From: Macrotrachela quadricornifera
Lineage: Eukaryota; Rotifera; Eurotatoria; Philodinida; Philodinidae
NCBI GenBank assembly: GCA_022393335.1
Contig: JAJEKB010020677.1
Coordinates: 797,730 to 861,729 of the forward strand
Length of the DNA: 64,000 nt
Reading direction: 5' to 3'
Position numbers and translations under genes: made by a program. The notes beneath the pieces are model-generated. The model was not told where the DNA came from. It saw nothing but the letters and a program-made list of their open reading frames with translations, and did not search any database. Shown in pieces: positions 23,613 to 34,941 of the stretch. Numbering within the stretch: position 1 is the stretch's first letter; each line of letters begins with the position of its first letter.

Positions 23613-24512
23613 TTACATTATCCTCTTCGCTCCCAAAACAATGTACATTGGATCTATAGATTCACTATCTCTATTCGGTAATAAATCATTATCAAAAAAC
23701 GAATATGCTTTTATTGTCTTTGGATCAAAATATTTGTCTGCTAATAAGAAGTAATTTGCAACCCATTCAACACGCTGTTGTTCATTCATTTTCAGCCATT
23801 TTGCAATAACTTTCGTTGGAAAACAACGATTAGAAAATGAAGTAATAAATTGACCATTTGGTTTAAGTATACGTCCAATTTCATTGAATACTTCCAGTGG
23901 ACGAATGAGATAATCAATAGAAACAGAACAGAGAACTGAATCAAACGTATTTGAAGAAAATTGTATGAGAGATGAATTTATATTTAAATCTTGAACGGTA
24001 TAACCATTGTTAATAGATGGATTATGTTTTAATTCTGATTCATTCATTCCAAGACCATGAACGCGACCTAGAGAGGGAGAAGAAATAGATTTTATTAGTT
24101 TTATCTTTAAGTGAAAGAAATTACCCACAAAATTTTCTGGTAAATGTGAAGTCCACGATGAACATAAATCTAATGTCATCGTCTCCGCTGTTTGCTCGAT
24201 TGAATAGGTATAAAATTGTGATAGAACATAACGTGCACGATCATCAATATGGTGTACAAAACGTGGTGTACTATAAAATTGCGAATCATCTGTTTGATCT
24301 TCACGAATTAGGTCGACAGATGGATTTATTGGAATGATTTTTAATGATGGTGGTAAAATATTTCGTAAATGAGTGAAATCAATTTTTGAATAACAAGTTT
24401 GAGAAAAGTCGCGTGAAATAGAAGAAGATGGAATGGTTGCCATTTGAAGTGAATTTAAAACATATTTTAGCATATAGAGAGATCTATAAAATGAATTGAA
24501 AAGAGAAAACAC
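23613..24512 (-). CDS. SAM-dependent methyltransferase (class I, type-11-like)
   Basis: Probable methyl transfer from S-adenosylmethionine to an unknown, likely small, substrate. Two exons, 24512-24125 and 24067-23613, are separated by a 57-bp intron (24124-24068, GTAATTTC...CTCTCTAG). Splicing gives ENFVGRVHGLGMNESEL, which fits the family better than the read-through. Motifs seen are YSTPRFVHHIDDRA, the SAM-site block LDLCSSWTSHLP, the motif FDSVLCSVSIDYL and then GRILKPNGQFITSFSNRCFP. The spliced length is 280 residues from the ATG at 24512, or 257 from the ATG at 24443 (MATIPSS), which is the likelier start if the extra segment is 5' UTR; a longer start would give a basic, amphipathic leader. 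AATAAA overlaps the stop codon. The intron length is a multiple of three and contains no stop. Related proteins occur in algae and bacteria as well as animals. Confidence 0.85.
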   Translation of the reverse strand: MFSLFNSFYRSLYMLKYVLNSLQMATIPSSSISRDFSQTCYSKIDFTHLRNILPPSLKIIPINPSVDLIREDQTDDSQFYSTPRFVHHIDDRARYVLSQFYTYSIEQTAETMTLDLCSSWTSHLPENFVGNFFHLKIKLIKSISSPSLGRVHGLGMNESELKHNPSINNGYTVQDLNINSSLIQFSSNTFDSVLCSVSIDYLIRPLEVFNEIGRILKPNGQFITSFSNRCFPTKVIAKWLKMNEQQRVEWVANYFLLADKYFDPKTIKAYSFFDNDLLPNRDSESIDPMYIVLGAKRIM

Positions 24513-25865
24513 TTTAAAGAACTATTGGCACTTTCGAAATAAAGTAATATTTATTAGATGTTTTTCTTGATAACAAAAGATCTGCTATAAAACAGACTAT
24601 ATACTTCTATTCTCGGATATTTCTTAATAAAAACAAAAAACTAGTGTTACAACAAAAGAAACGACTCTAAAGATAAAAAATATAATTATGAATTGTATAT
24701 TTTTAAATTTCAATGACAAGAGTAAAACGTCTATTCAAACAAGAGAATGATCAAAAAAGGGCAAACTATAAAAATCATAAATTATCATTCAGCTAATTAA
24801 CAGTCTTTCCCTATATAAAGCTTATTATTAACAATATTCTTCCAAAACAATATTATAGTACATAAATGAAGAAATCTTCTTTTCCTTGTTTATTTCATGC
24901 AAGATCAAGTGAAGCGTGTGTAAAAAAAAACAAATTCTCTGGCAATTCCTCATGTCATATGAGTCCCATAAGGAAGTTGAAAAAAGTTTTAGATATATAT
25001 TCCATTATCATAAGCTCAATGCAGATTATATTTTGTTTCCATGACAAAAAAATAGTAGACTATGCATAGCTTAGATTAAATGAAAGAAACATGCAAAAGA
25101 TATTATGTATACACTCAAAGTCATATTTACATCGAAAATACGTAACACAAAATCCGCTTAGTCATCATTGGTACAAACAATTTATTTGTGTAAAAATTGA
25201 AATATTCATTAGAAAAAATTATACCAAAACTGCTGTATTGAGTGTTAAGAGAAAAAGGTATCTATTTATCCATTATTATCTGATAAACCACAATATTATG
25301 AATGATTAATGTGAAATTATGTCGATTCTATTAATATGCTCAATGGTATATAACAGCTGCTGCACAATTGCTTCATGTTCTATCTAATCTTTTCCTAAGA
25401 TATCTGTTTTGTAGAGTTAGATTTTCCATGAATTTCATCATTGATAGAACAAATGTAATAACAGAATATACATTGAAAATTATTAATTTATACTCTGAAA
25501 TTGAAATCATTTAAGTTATTTTTCGTTTATCAAAAGGGAATATGTAATCATAACAACATGTCATTAACAAAACGAAAACTATTTCTTTTTAAGGACTAAG
25601 TCATGTGCACACTATACTTACGCACAGTTCTGTTATATGACAGAAACAATAACAAACAACATTAGAAAGAAAGTGATAAGAGAAAAACGTTTTGACGAAC
25701 GAAATGAGTGATCGAAAGATGTCAGTACATAATATAAATCAAATCACAGAGTAGGTAAGTGAAATTTCGAGTTTGTATATATAAGAAGATGCCGCTATAA
25801 TTTCAAAAATAATAATTACTAAATTTTATACCGAATGCAAGCTCGTCAAAAACGAGATTTTTTCG
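24513..25865. other. intergenic, nothing recognised
   Basis: AT-rich. Frames of 67-72 codons at 24866 and 25091 are not protein-like. A sequence at about 25795-25870 resembles 38250-38350, so a diverged dispersed repeat reaches in here. Confidence 0.4.
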
Positions 25866-26316
25866 TACTAAACAGTAAGAATTATTAAAACTTTTCAAGT
25901 TTTCCACTTTTTTTAACATACAAAACTAAGGTTTTAGTAATTCTAAAATGTAGTGAACATTTATTTTTCTTGAATATTTTTATATGGTTGAATAGAACTC
26001 GTCGAACTCTACAGAACTGTGTATATTAAAAGTTCTTGAAGGCATTTTTCTAAGATAAATAATTCAAAAGAAAAACAACTCGATTTTTCAATAAATTACC
26101 ATTTCGTATTATTTTTACAGCTATAAACACTTTGGAATATACTTATTAGACATAGATTTTCACGCTCTGTCTAATGAATATAGTTCAAAGCATATATGGC
26201 TATAAAAATAATGAGGAAAGGTAATTTTGTTGAAAAACCTAATTTTCTATGCTAAAAAAGTGGAGAACTTCTGAAAAGTTATTGAATGTAAAATTTTTTA
26301 CTTATTCTGTTTAATA
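25866..26316. mobile_element. foldback element with an inner hairpin
   Basis: Outer arms at about 25866-25960 and 26222-26316 pair in reverse (AAAACTTTTCAAGTT and TCCACTTTTTT blocks). Between them a second inverted pair, 26083-26155 against 26170-26245, is almost a perfect hairpin built on ATTATTTTTA and ATTAGACA. No coding potential. The length of about 450 bp suits a MITE or foldback. Confidence 0.75.
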
Positions 26317-26689
26317 TTATAGCTTTATTTACTCTCAATAATATTATTTCCAACTATGTACAATCAGATTTGAGATATGAAGCAGTCGTGTCTTCACGAT
26401 ATGAGGGATCTACCTTGCTCTTTGAAACAATAACTCTTAAAAATCTTCAATCCCTAAAATACACCTGGAAAGAATTCTTAATCGATCATTTAAAAGATTT
26501 GAGGGAGTTGAAATGTTTTAATTTACTCAATTCAATCATCATCATAGTTTATTAGCAAAAAAAATAAACTGATACAAATAGACAATTGATTTAATAAGCA
26601 AAAACAAAAAGGAAATAAAGTATCTTACAACAATAAGATGGAACATTACTTAATAGATAACTTCAACTATTTTCATTAATTGAAAGCAA
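26317..26689. other. intergenic; one protein-like fragment
   Basis: An acceptor-like CAATCAG precedes 61 codons at 26370-26555 that read moderately protein-like (ETITLKNLQSLKYTWKEF). It might be a scrap of an LRR-like gene, but there is no supporting exon. Confidence 0.25.
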
Positions 26690-27890
26690 GATTTAGATCT
26701 AATAATGTTATGAAATATCACATAACAATTGAATAGTTATGATCATCATCCCTTAATGCAAAATCAGCATCATAATCACAAAGTCTCTATTCACCAACTT
26801 TTTTCCATTCAAAAAAAGAAAATTTGAATGAGATAACATGTTTCAAGATTACATGGTAAATAAACCATTCTTAGCACGATAGTATTCAATAACTTTGTTC
26901 AATTCGAATGAAATATTTACATCAAACAATGTTATTATAAATCTTATGGTGAATGTAAAATTATAAAGAGCATAAACATCAGGACCTAGGATAGTACGAA
27001 GGTCGTTTTCAACTATTTTGTTTATTTTTAAAAGAAAATTTTGGATTTAATAATAACAATAACGATCGTATATTAATAAAATAATTATCAATCTCACAAT
27101 TATGATAATTTTTATGTTTAATTACTTTATTTATTTTAAATAGAAGATTTGAATTGAACAATATGATTGAAGACTCTACAACAATTGAATAATTTTTAAC
27201 ATCAGAGAAAAAAGCCTTTTCATCAGTGTAATCATCCTCAATGATTGTTTTGAGTTTTCTAAAACGTTCAAACATACCATGGCAACTAAATATTTCTCAG
27301 CGCCACGTATTTGAGAAACACAATTATGTTCAACTATATTGCACACTTTGCAGAAAAGATTTAGATCAGATAATATCACTTGAGATCACATTGGACATGG
27401 ATAATTTCCATCATTGGTAGAGTTATAGTTATCTACTTTGCTCATTTGATAGAAAATATATCGATTCACTAACATGAATAAACAACTATATGATAATTGA
27501 ATAATTTTCACAAAGATTATGTTCAACTTTTTTACTCCATTGGAAAAGGAAATTTGGATTAGATAATATAGTAAAAGATTAAATAGCAAATGAACCATTT
27601 CAATCAGCAGGAAGATTATGTTCAACTATTTTGATAATGTTAAAGAAAAGACTTGTGCATGATAATGATATAGGATCATTTAGTACCTAAATAATTCTAA
27701 CGAGAATTGTATCTATCTGTTTTGTTCAAATAGATAGTAAAATTTGAATAAAATAATACGATAACAGATCACATATCAAATGAATAAAATCTAGCTTCCT
27801 TAAAACCGATCTTTTCATGTGCTTCGCTCATTTTGAAAACAAGGATTCATTTCTAGTAATATGTTCGAAGATTATACGAAAAAAGAATTA
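26690..27890. repeat. degraded tandem array, period about 100 bp
   Basis: A theme such as AGATTTAGAT-C-AATAAT, followed by a GATTACA-like stretch and AATGAACCATT, returns at about 26693, 26821, 27039, 27147, 27358, 27555, 27652, 27742 and 27845. Steps are near 90-110 bp with some missing. Copies are heavily diverged and carry indels. Several minus-strand frames here merely reflect the repeat. Confidence 0.55.
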
Positions 27891-28267
27891 TTCTTACGAG
27901 AGAACTTCTCCAGGTGTTTAAAGCCTTTAGGTCTCATGTTTTGGCAATAGGCAGACCTCAATGAGGTATGAAAAACCTCAAAATGATTTGTGCCATTGCG
28001 CCTTTATTTCCGAGATATCAAATTCTCAAGATACATACGAAAAAGGACCGAGATAGAAAATTGATCGTTTTCAGAGAGCACTACAGTATTCAGTGGGAAA
28101 TTTTCAAAGCTTAGCGTACTGCTCGTGCAACCTATTCTGAATTTAGTGCTAGATTATATCTTATCAATGCCATCTCTATTGACTTTTTATCGGGTGACAG
28201 AACATTCAGAACTCTTCATTTCATATCTGATTTCATTATACACTAGAAAAGTCCGCACAAGAGTGAA
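27891..28267. other. 3' flank of the transposase remnant
   Basis: Slightly GC-richer sequence that may be the untranslated end of the transposon to its right. No inverted end identified. Confidence 0.35.
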
Positions 28268-28990
28268 TCAATGAAAATGATAGTTCAGGAAAAAGTGATT
28301 GAAACATAATGGTTTGTTACACCAGCTACAGCAGATAAAAGGAGCTGCGCCGTATGAAGGTGCAGCGCATATTGTTGTATCCAAGGAAAAACACACCTCG
28401 CGCACTGTTTTGAAGGATTCGGGATGATGGTCTGTGTAACCACTTGCATACCAAGCGTATCGGATCATTGGACGAAACACTTCGGCAGAGAATTGGTTGT
28501 GAGTGAAAGACATGAGACGGATGATGTTATTCCGTCCGCTCATGGTGATGTCAAGTTCATTGAGTAGTACGCGCTCATATAACCGACGAAGAATCACTTT
28601 CATCTGCCTGTTGAAAAAGACATCTAATAGTAGAATTTGATCCATCATCTTCTTCGGTATCTCCAGCCTTGTGCACCTAGGAATATGATCATATAATCCT
28701 TTTCCATGTGACTGTGCACCCCAACAGTCCGAGATGAGTAAGAATTTTTGATATTTTCCTAGTGACGGGAGAAGCACATGATCGCGCCAGTACTCAACCA
28801 AGGGTGTTGTGAGTTTTCCAGAACTGCTGTAGGTGATCATTACATTTGACGCCTTGAAAAGATGTGAGCGAATATTGTCACTCAGGTGTCCTTTGGGCTC
28901 CTTCAAGCAGAGGTAAAGCGGCGAGAGGAGATGACCATGGAGTGTGATTGTTGGCTGCGCTGTATAGCTGTGGATAGTTCTTTCAGCTGA
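28268..28990 (-). pseudogene. DDE transposase, C-terminal exon
   Basis: Catalytic half of a cut-and-paste transposase. The open stretch continues upstream of its first ATG (28906) to an acceptor TTAATATCAG at about 28990, adding SYTAQPTITLHGHLLSPLYL, which looks like the strand region around the first catalytic residue. Inside the frame, KFLLISDCWGAQ holds the second Asp, and RLEIPKKMMDQILLLDVFFN holds the third in the family's usual spacing. The C-terminus has a cysteine/histidine cluster (CCSWCNKPLCFNH) just before the stop. Upstream exons with the DNA-binding domain are missing, and no flanking inverted ends were found, so I treat it as a truncated remnant. The frame itself is not broken, so a recent loss or an active 3' exon cannot be excluded. 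Confidence 0.72.
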
Positions 28991-29414
28991 TATTAAATAT
29001 AAATTTATGAAACTATCAAGCTCTTGTCTATTTTAAAAGTTTAAAAAGAAACGTGATTATGTAAAAAAAATACTATCCGACACATTCCATTGGCTTTATC
29101 AGTAAAAAGATAAGATTTTTTCCAAAAAAGATTCTTTGCTATTTATCTTGCAAAAGAAAGACTAACTGACATGCTCTCCGTTACTTTTTTTAACTTACAA
29201 GATCTTTCTCCATCTTTAAGATAAAAGATAAAATGCATCTCTTATTAAATTTAAATGGATAATATACTGAACAGAAAAATTCTATACTAAAAATATCAAC
29301 AGTAGTATTTTTCTAAAATTCTATTTAGCAAATGAAGATAAGTGAAAAAACTTTAATATTAGAGTATATAACAGTTTTTTGACAATTTTTATTTCAAGTT
29401 TATCTATTAATAAA
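28991..29414. other. intergenic, nothing recognised
   Basis: AT-rich sequence between the transposase exon and the composite repeat array. Confidence 0.45.
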
Positions 29415-30738
29415 TATTCTCTTTCTCGTAGAGAAGAGTCTTGCAAACATTAATTGTCTGCTTGCTTGCTTGATTGATTGCTTGTATGTCCGCAGGGTCA
29501 AAAAAACATCGAAAATCGATTTTTCGAAAAAGACATTTCTATAGGTAATTCGATGCGGGGACTTCGAATCTGAAGTCTGTTCGGTGATCATGTGGTATCA
29601 GCATTGATCAATTGATGTTAGGAATTGGTGAGGTTTGGTATTTTTCATCGAAAATAGGTGTTTTCTCACGAAATGATGATTTCATCGTGGTGGGTGATGA
29701 ACATCATTGCTGATTATTCTCTTTCTCGTAAAGAAGAGTCTTACAAACATAAATTGTCTGATTGATTGATTGATTGCGTGTATGTCCGCATAAGGTCAAA
29801 AAAACATTTTATTAATATTTTCTATAAAACTTAACCGAAGGGGTAATCAGGGTCGAGAAACTCGAATTTGATGTTAGTTTTTCAAAATTGTTTTTGAAGA
29901 TTCATTTTTTTACAGAAAGGGTCACTTGTTTTGCAAAAAAAATTTTTTTTATAATGGTTGACTGTAGGGTAATCAGGGTCGAGGAACTTGAATCTGACTT
30001 CGGTTTTTTTAATTTTATAAATGAATAGCATGACGGTAGTTTAGAAACACGATTTCTACGAGAAAGAGCTGAGCGAGTCTTTGGACGAGCGTTACTTGTC
30101 AAATAATTGTTTAACAATTAATGTATTCTCTTTCTCGTAGAGGAGAGTCTTAGAAACATAAATTGTTTGCTTGCTTGCTTGTATGTCCGCACAAGGTCAA
30201 AAAAACATTCTATAAAACTTGTCCAAGCGGTTATCGGGGTCGAGGAATCCGGATCTGATGTTAGTTTTTTTTAATTTTTTTTGAGACTCATTTTTTTACA
30301 CAAAGGATCATTTTTTTTGCAAAAAGAAATTTTTTTTATAAGGGTCGACCGAAGGGTAATCGGGATCGAAGAATTCAAATCTGAGGTCAGTTTTTTAAAA
30401 TTTTATTTCCTTGCTTTTTTTTACACAAAGGATCACTGTTTTGGGAAAAAAATTTTTTTTATAAGGGTTGACCGAACGGTAATCGAGGACGAGAAATTCA
30501 AATCTAAAGTCAGCTGCATAAAAATTTTTTGAAGATCAATTTTTTAAACAAAGAACAAATTTTTAACAAAAAGCATTTGTTTTTAATGAAGTTTGGTCAA
30601 CGGCTGTTAATGTCCAGGAACTTGAATGTGACTTCGATTTTTCAAAATTTTGTAAATGACTAGCTTGACGGTAGTTTAGAAACACGATTTCTCTGAGAAA
30701 GAGCTGAGCGAGTCTTCAGATGAGCGTTACTTGTCTGA
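29415..30738 (+). mobile_element. composite repeat array A (CTCTTTCTCGTAGA family)
   Basis: Three consecutive modules each begin with ATTCTCTTTCTCGTAGAGA, followed by TTGATTG/CTTGCTTG runs and TATGTCCGCA. They start at 29415, 29715 and 30121. The first carries a body with GATCAATTGATGTTAGG; the second and third carry 122-127-bp subrepeats marked by GGTAATCAGGGTCGAGGAAC and end with TTTCTACGAGAAAGAG followed by GAGCGTTACTTGT. Head CTCTTTCTCGTAGA and tail TCTACGAGAAAGAG are inverted copies, so one unit looks like a small DNA element. Sister copies lie at 39235-40045 and, reversed, at 41575-41926. There are no genes inside; short frames are repeat artefacts. Confidence 0.85.
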
Positions 30739-31485
30739 ATAGCGAGATTTAATATCCGAGCAAAAATCATCAAAACCAATGTTTAAATCAACATTTTTGA
30801 TCAGTAAACTAAGTTGAGGAGGAATAGGTGAAGGCGAAGGTAATGAGAAATGTTGATTTTTGATCAGTGTAGGCCAATGGTCGACATTTAGTAAGAAGGA
30901 AAATGAGAGAGAATCTTCCAAATAGAGAAGAAAATCATGTTCTTGAGCATTGTTAGTTGATCGAGAAGAACGACAGTTTAAGATTTGAATATCCATTTGA
31001 TGCGATTGTTTGCAAAAATTAACAAGTTCTTCTTTAACATGAGAAGGTAACACATTACCCGAATTAAATCGAATTCAAAATGGAGGAAATAGAAATCTGC
31101 TCAAAGCATACAATGTAGCATCATTTGTAACAGGAACGGGTTGAACAGGCATAGGCTGTTGAATAAGTGGAATCAATGATTGAGTAGTAACTTGATCAAT
31201 AACAGAAGCAGCAGGAACAGTTACAGATGGGATAGATGTCTCCGCGTCCTGATAAACATGAGGTACTTGATCAGTATAAATTGATTGATTCTTCTTCTTT
31301 TTATTATTAGTCACGGTAGAGAATCCATCTGCAAGATCATTGGAAGATAAACTACGACGGATAGATGTCGCTCGAGGAATAGATTGAGTACTATTGGAAC
31401 TTTTCTTTCTACCCATAATTAGAGAAATTGTCATGTGCTCTGCACATGATACATTCTTTTCTCTCTCATGTTTGTTTGTTTCCAT
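30727..31485 (-). pseudogene. LINE-type ORF1 remnant
   Basis: The frame runs from 31485 (or the ATG at 31416, MGRKKSSNSTQSIPR) to 30727 with one in-frame TGA at 31075-31077 (LSRFLFPPF then stop, then NVLPSHVKEELVNFC). The N-terminus is basic and rich in Ser/Thr/Gln. It then reads HDFLLYLEDSLSFSFLL, PPQLSLLIKNVDLNIGFDDF and stops at the edge of repeat array A. This arrangement matches the first reading frame of bdelloid non-LTR retrotransposons, which normally continues into a CCHC zinc knuckle and then the endonuclease-RT frame. Neither is present here. The neighbouring array has replaced the 3' part. Confidence 0.6.
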
Positions 31486-31900
31486 TCACATTCCTCTCAC
31501 TTGTCTTTTTGCTCCTCCTCCATTCCTTTTGTTCCTCCTCCATTCCTTTTGCTCCTCTTCCATTGTTTGTTGCTCTGAGTCAGTGAGGATGTGTTGGAAC
31601 GCATGTATACATCAGAAAAGGCGTTGGCAGCGGTAGATATATATTGTTCTGTTCTTGTGTGTATTTTCGGTGTTGTGCTTACATTCTTTTTTGTTCGGTT
31701 TTGGTTCGGTTATGGAATAAAGCTTTTATTCTTCACAGAAATAGAGAAGAAAAAAGTCTTTAAGACTATTTTCCAAAAAGTAGACTCAAAAGTGAAAAAA
31801 GAATTTTTCCACCAAAAGTCCTACCAAAAATGTGTGAGAACGTTGAAAGATAGTAAAAGATATATATATATATAGAAAGAAAAGAAAAAAGCGACTTATG
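31486..31900. other. probable 5' flank of the LINE remnant with a short tandem repeat
   Basis: Three copies of a ~19-bp unit (CCTCCTCCATTCCTTTTG type) lie at 31510-31565. The 80- and 94-codon plus-strand frames at 31394 and 31591 are not convincing. Confidence 0.45.
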
Positions 31901-34149
31901 TGCACACTGTATAAACGAGGAATGAATTCTAATTTATTATTTCGCTAATCTCCTTGGTTTTATTCAACATATAATTTTTGCTTCATCTTTTTCATTTAGC
32001 TTTTTCTTTCTTCCTCTCAGAGATATTTATGTAGATATCGCTATAACAAAACTGCTGTTATCGTCATTTAACAAATGATAGCTGATTCCAAATTTCAAGG
32101 AGTTTAGCAGCTTCTCATTTTTCCCATCATCAAAGTTAATACCATAAACCAATGCAATAGTGCAACGTTTCAAATATATATCATACATTCCTAGTAGGCA
32201 ACTAAGTATACTATTATCTAAAAATATGAATGCTAATTGGAAGTAATTCTATTGCAGTTAGAAAAATGCGAGAAACAAAAACGATGGATTATTTTTGCAA
32301 AATATTGTACGAATTGATACTTAATCGTTAGTTTTTATGGAGCACGATCTAACAGAGAATGCTGAAATTTATAGGGGGTGTAAATGTGGACTCCCCTCTC
32401 CTATTTTCCGCAGACCTTAACAGAAGGTAGTCGACGATCCTTATAGATCGTCACCAACACCTTGGTATCGTTCTCTTGAAATACAGATTGTGATAGACAC
32501 AATAATATTTTCTAGTATAAAATGTGACTAAGCAACTCGATCGTGTTTCACATTCGAATTCCATAAACATTGTACCAACAGTTTTATTTTAGTAGAGCGC
32601 GGGACGGAACAGCATTTGTCTCACGGAGATCTTATTCATTCTCACTCTCAAGATATCGATCTTTGAGGACGAGTTGAAAGGTTACGCATCCCTATCTATA
32701 TCACTGATACGGTCAACATAAAACGAACACTGGTGTGAATTAAGAAGTTTGCTGCTTCATCCTTCTTTTTTCTTTTTCTTCTTTTTCTTTCTGTTTTTTT
32801 TCTTTTTCTTCTTTTTCTTTCTGTTTTTTCTCTTTTTTTCTTTTAATGCATTGTAATATCGCTATCTCAACGAATAGTAGTTTTGTATTACATCTCCATA
32901 ATAAGAAAAAGAAAGAATAAATGGCTGTGTCGCTACATCGAGCATAATTTGATGTTATCTCATGATAAAGGTTAGTATTTTTTCGAAACAAGAAACGCCA
33001 TCAAGAGGATCTTATCGATACTTGAGGATGAGTCGCAAAACGCACGCATATCTATTTATACCACTGATCTAGTCGACGAAAAATGAATATTGAAGTGAAC
33101 TAGGGGGTATGCTGCTTCATTTTTCTTTGTTCGATCTCGATTTTCTTTTCTTGTTCTCTTTCTTTCTGTTTTTTTTCTTCTTACACACTGCTGTGTCATA
33201 AACTCAATGTATAGCGTCTTTCATCTACGTCACATGATATGAATAGAACAATATTAAGAAGAAAAAGCACAGAAAGAAAGAAAGAAAGAGAAATAGATTT
33301 ATTGCTTGCCAGTCAAGAAAATGTGTTCGATTAGAGAATTGTAGGCACCCTATAAAAAGTGCACAGTTGATAGCCGCATCGCAAATGAGGCTGAATTGAA
33401 CGAAAACGGCATTAGTAATCCACCTTAAGCTTTCTATTGATGGTGCGTAGAGAAATAAGGTAAATGATACCCCTTATTTGCATTTATTTCTGAGATTTAC
33501 TGAAGAGCGAGAAGACGAGCGAATTGAGGAAATAAAAGCTAAAAGTTTTAGAAATAATAGACAGATGGACTTCATTAAATATGCATTTTCGTCAGGCAGT
33601 AATACACAAGTGAGTGTTTTGTACTGATGACACTTTTTTTATGGCTAAAACCCAATTTAGATTGAATTATAAAGAACGTAACAGAGTGTTTTTGTGATCT
33701 CAAAAGTAATAGAGATAGGCAAAAGAAGAAATCAGTAAAACGATAAAAATGAAAGATTTGTGAACAGGCTTCTGATGATAGAACATAGAAAGCAAAAAAA
33801 AAGTCCAGTTTTTATATATTTTTCTCTTGCGTTCTGTTTCGAACGATGATCACCAACTTACATTTTTGACTATTGAATAGTCTGCATCAATCTTCCACTG
33901 ACGTTGTTGACATCGCTTTTTAACGAGTTATTAACACAAAAGAAGCATTTCACATAATTGAGCAAAAAGAGGCAAAATTACAGTATTGAATTTCAAGTAA
34001 TTTATTCTTTTGGCTCATACAAATAAAACTTTCTTCTTCTTAAAAGACTTTGAAAAAACATTGTTTTGAGTATTACTCGTTTTCCTCGCATGAAAGAATG
34101 ATTGAAGAGGCTTCCTTTCTGACAAGATTTGGAATGAATAATGAGATTA
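31901..34149. other. intergenic with a ~170-bp direct duplication and pyrimidine tracts
   Basis: The block at 32655-32830 (CTTTGAGGACGAGTTG, ATATCACTGAT and GCTGCTTCAT followed by a CT-rich tract) recurs diverged at 33005-33183, about 345 bp later. The CT tracts at 32760-32850 and 33130-33180 contain near-repeats of CTTTTTCTTTCTGTTTTTT. A (GAAA)n run lies at 33273-33290. No gene recognised. Confidence 0.5.
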
Positions 34150-34540
34150 CATCCTGTTCCGCAGTGTTGAATATTGCGGAACTATTTTCGCCTCCGGAAT
34201 CAATTCCGATAACCCGATCGTAATACAACACACGAGATTGAATTGATATTAATCGAGTTCCTTGAATTTCCGATATACGGCAACTGCAATCAAATCTAGC
34301 AACACCAGAATCGGAAGAAATTCATAGTAGTTCTGAAATTCCGCATTAGAATTAGTTCTCGTTCTCATTCTCATGCACACGGCTGTTGTAAAAATTTAAT
34401 CTCCAAAATAAGTAAATAATTTCGGCGCAAAATTCGGACATTGAAATTGATTATTACAGCTTTGGAATCGAAAGCAATTCCTGGAATTCCAGAAATTAAC
34501 GCAATTAGTTCTGCAAGGTTCATCATTGCGGAATAGGATG
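34150..34540. mobile_element. ~390-bp MITE, ends CATCCTRTTCCGCA
   Basis: CATCCTGTTCCGCAGTG at the left and, read in reverse, CATCCTATTCCGCAATG at the right begin inverted ends of about 40 bases that also share GCRGAACTA. The interior is rich in TTCCG/CGGAA words and has no open frame. Confidence 0.75.
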
Positions 34541-34560
34541 ACTGCTCCAATCAATGTATA

Positions 34561-34941
34561 TCAGCAGAGCGAAGTGCCCACATACTCTATTTTTTCGAAA
34601 TAAAGTGTGTTAATTACATTTGAATCTTGGAGATTTTGCTTAGATTCATTATATAATAAAGTTTTTCTAGCTTGTAATACATGTTGCTGCACAATCTTAT
34701 TAGAAATGCTGATACAGACATGAGCAGTATTCTCAGAATTTCTAGCACGCCTGCTATCGTTACATCTGAGAATTACAATTCTGTTTTCTGCATTACAAGA
34801 TGTGTTTAATCTTGTACCAGTGTTTCTAATAGAATTTTGCAGCAGAGTGAGCATTGCACACTTTTTTTTTAAAAAAGAGTATACGAACACTTGATCTGAT
34901 GATGAACATTCTTCTTTAGAACTTTTATTACAAAGGAACAT
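34561..34941 (-). CDS. unsupported 126-codon open frame
   Basis: An uninterrupted frame of 126 codons lies immediately beside the MITE. It is rich in Asn, Ser and Cys (8 cysteines) and has no signal peptide, membrane segment or recognisable motif. Length alone makes it slightly unusual in DNA this AT-rich. No poly(A) signal or splice context helps. It may be chance. Confidence 0.2.
   Translation of the reverse strand: MFLCNKSSKEECSSSDQVFVYSFLKKKCAMLTLLQNSIRNTGTRLNTSCNAENRIVILRCNDSRRARNSENTAHVCISISNKIVQQHVLQARKTLLYNESKQNLQDSNVINTLYFEKIEYVGTSLC

Noticed and set aside
26370..26555. 61-codon protein-like fragment
   Set aside because: Only one acceptor-like signal and no second exon or family match; noted in the spacer entry but not called a gene.
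32740..32991. 83-codon frame with a Lys/Glu-rich tail
   Set aside because: The charged tail is the translation of a CT-rich simple tract; the rest has no protein character.
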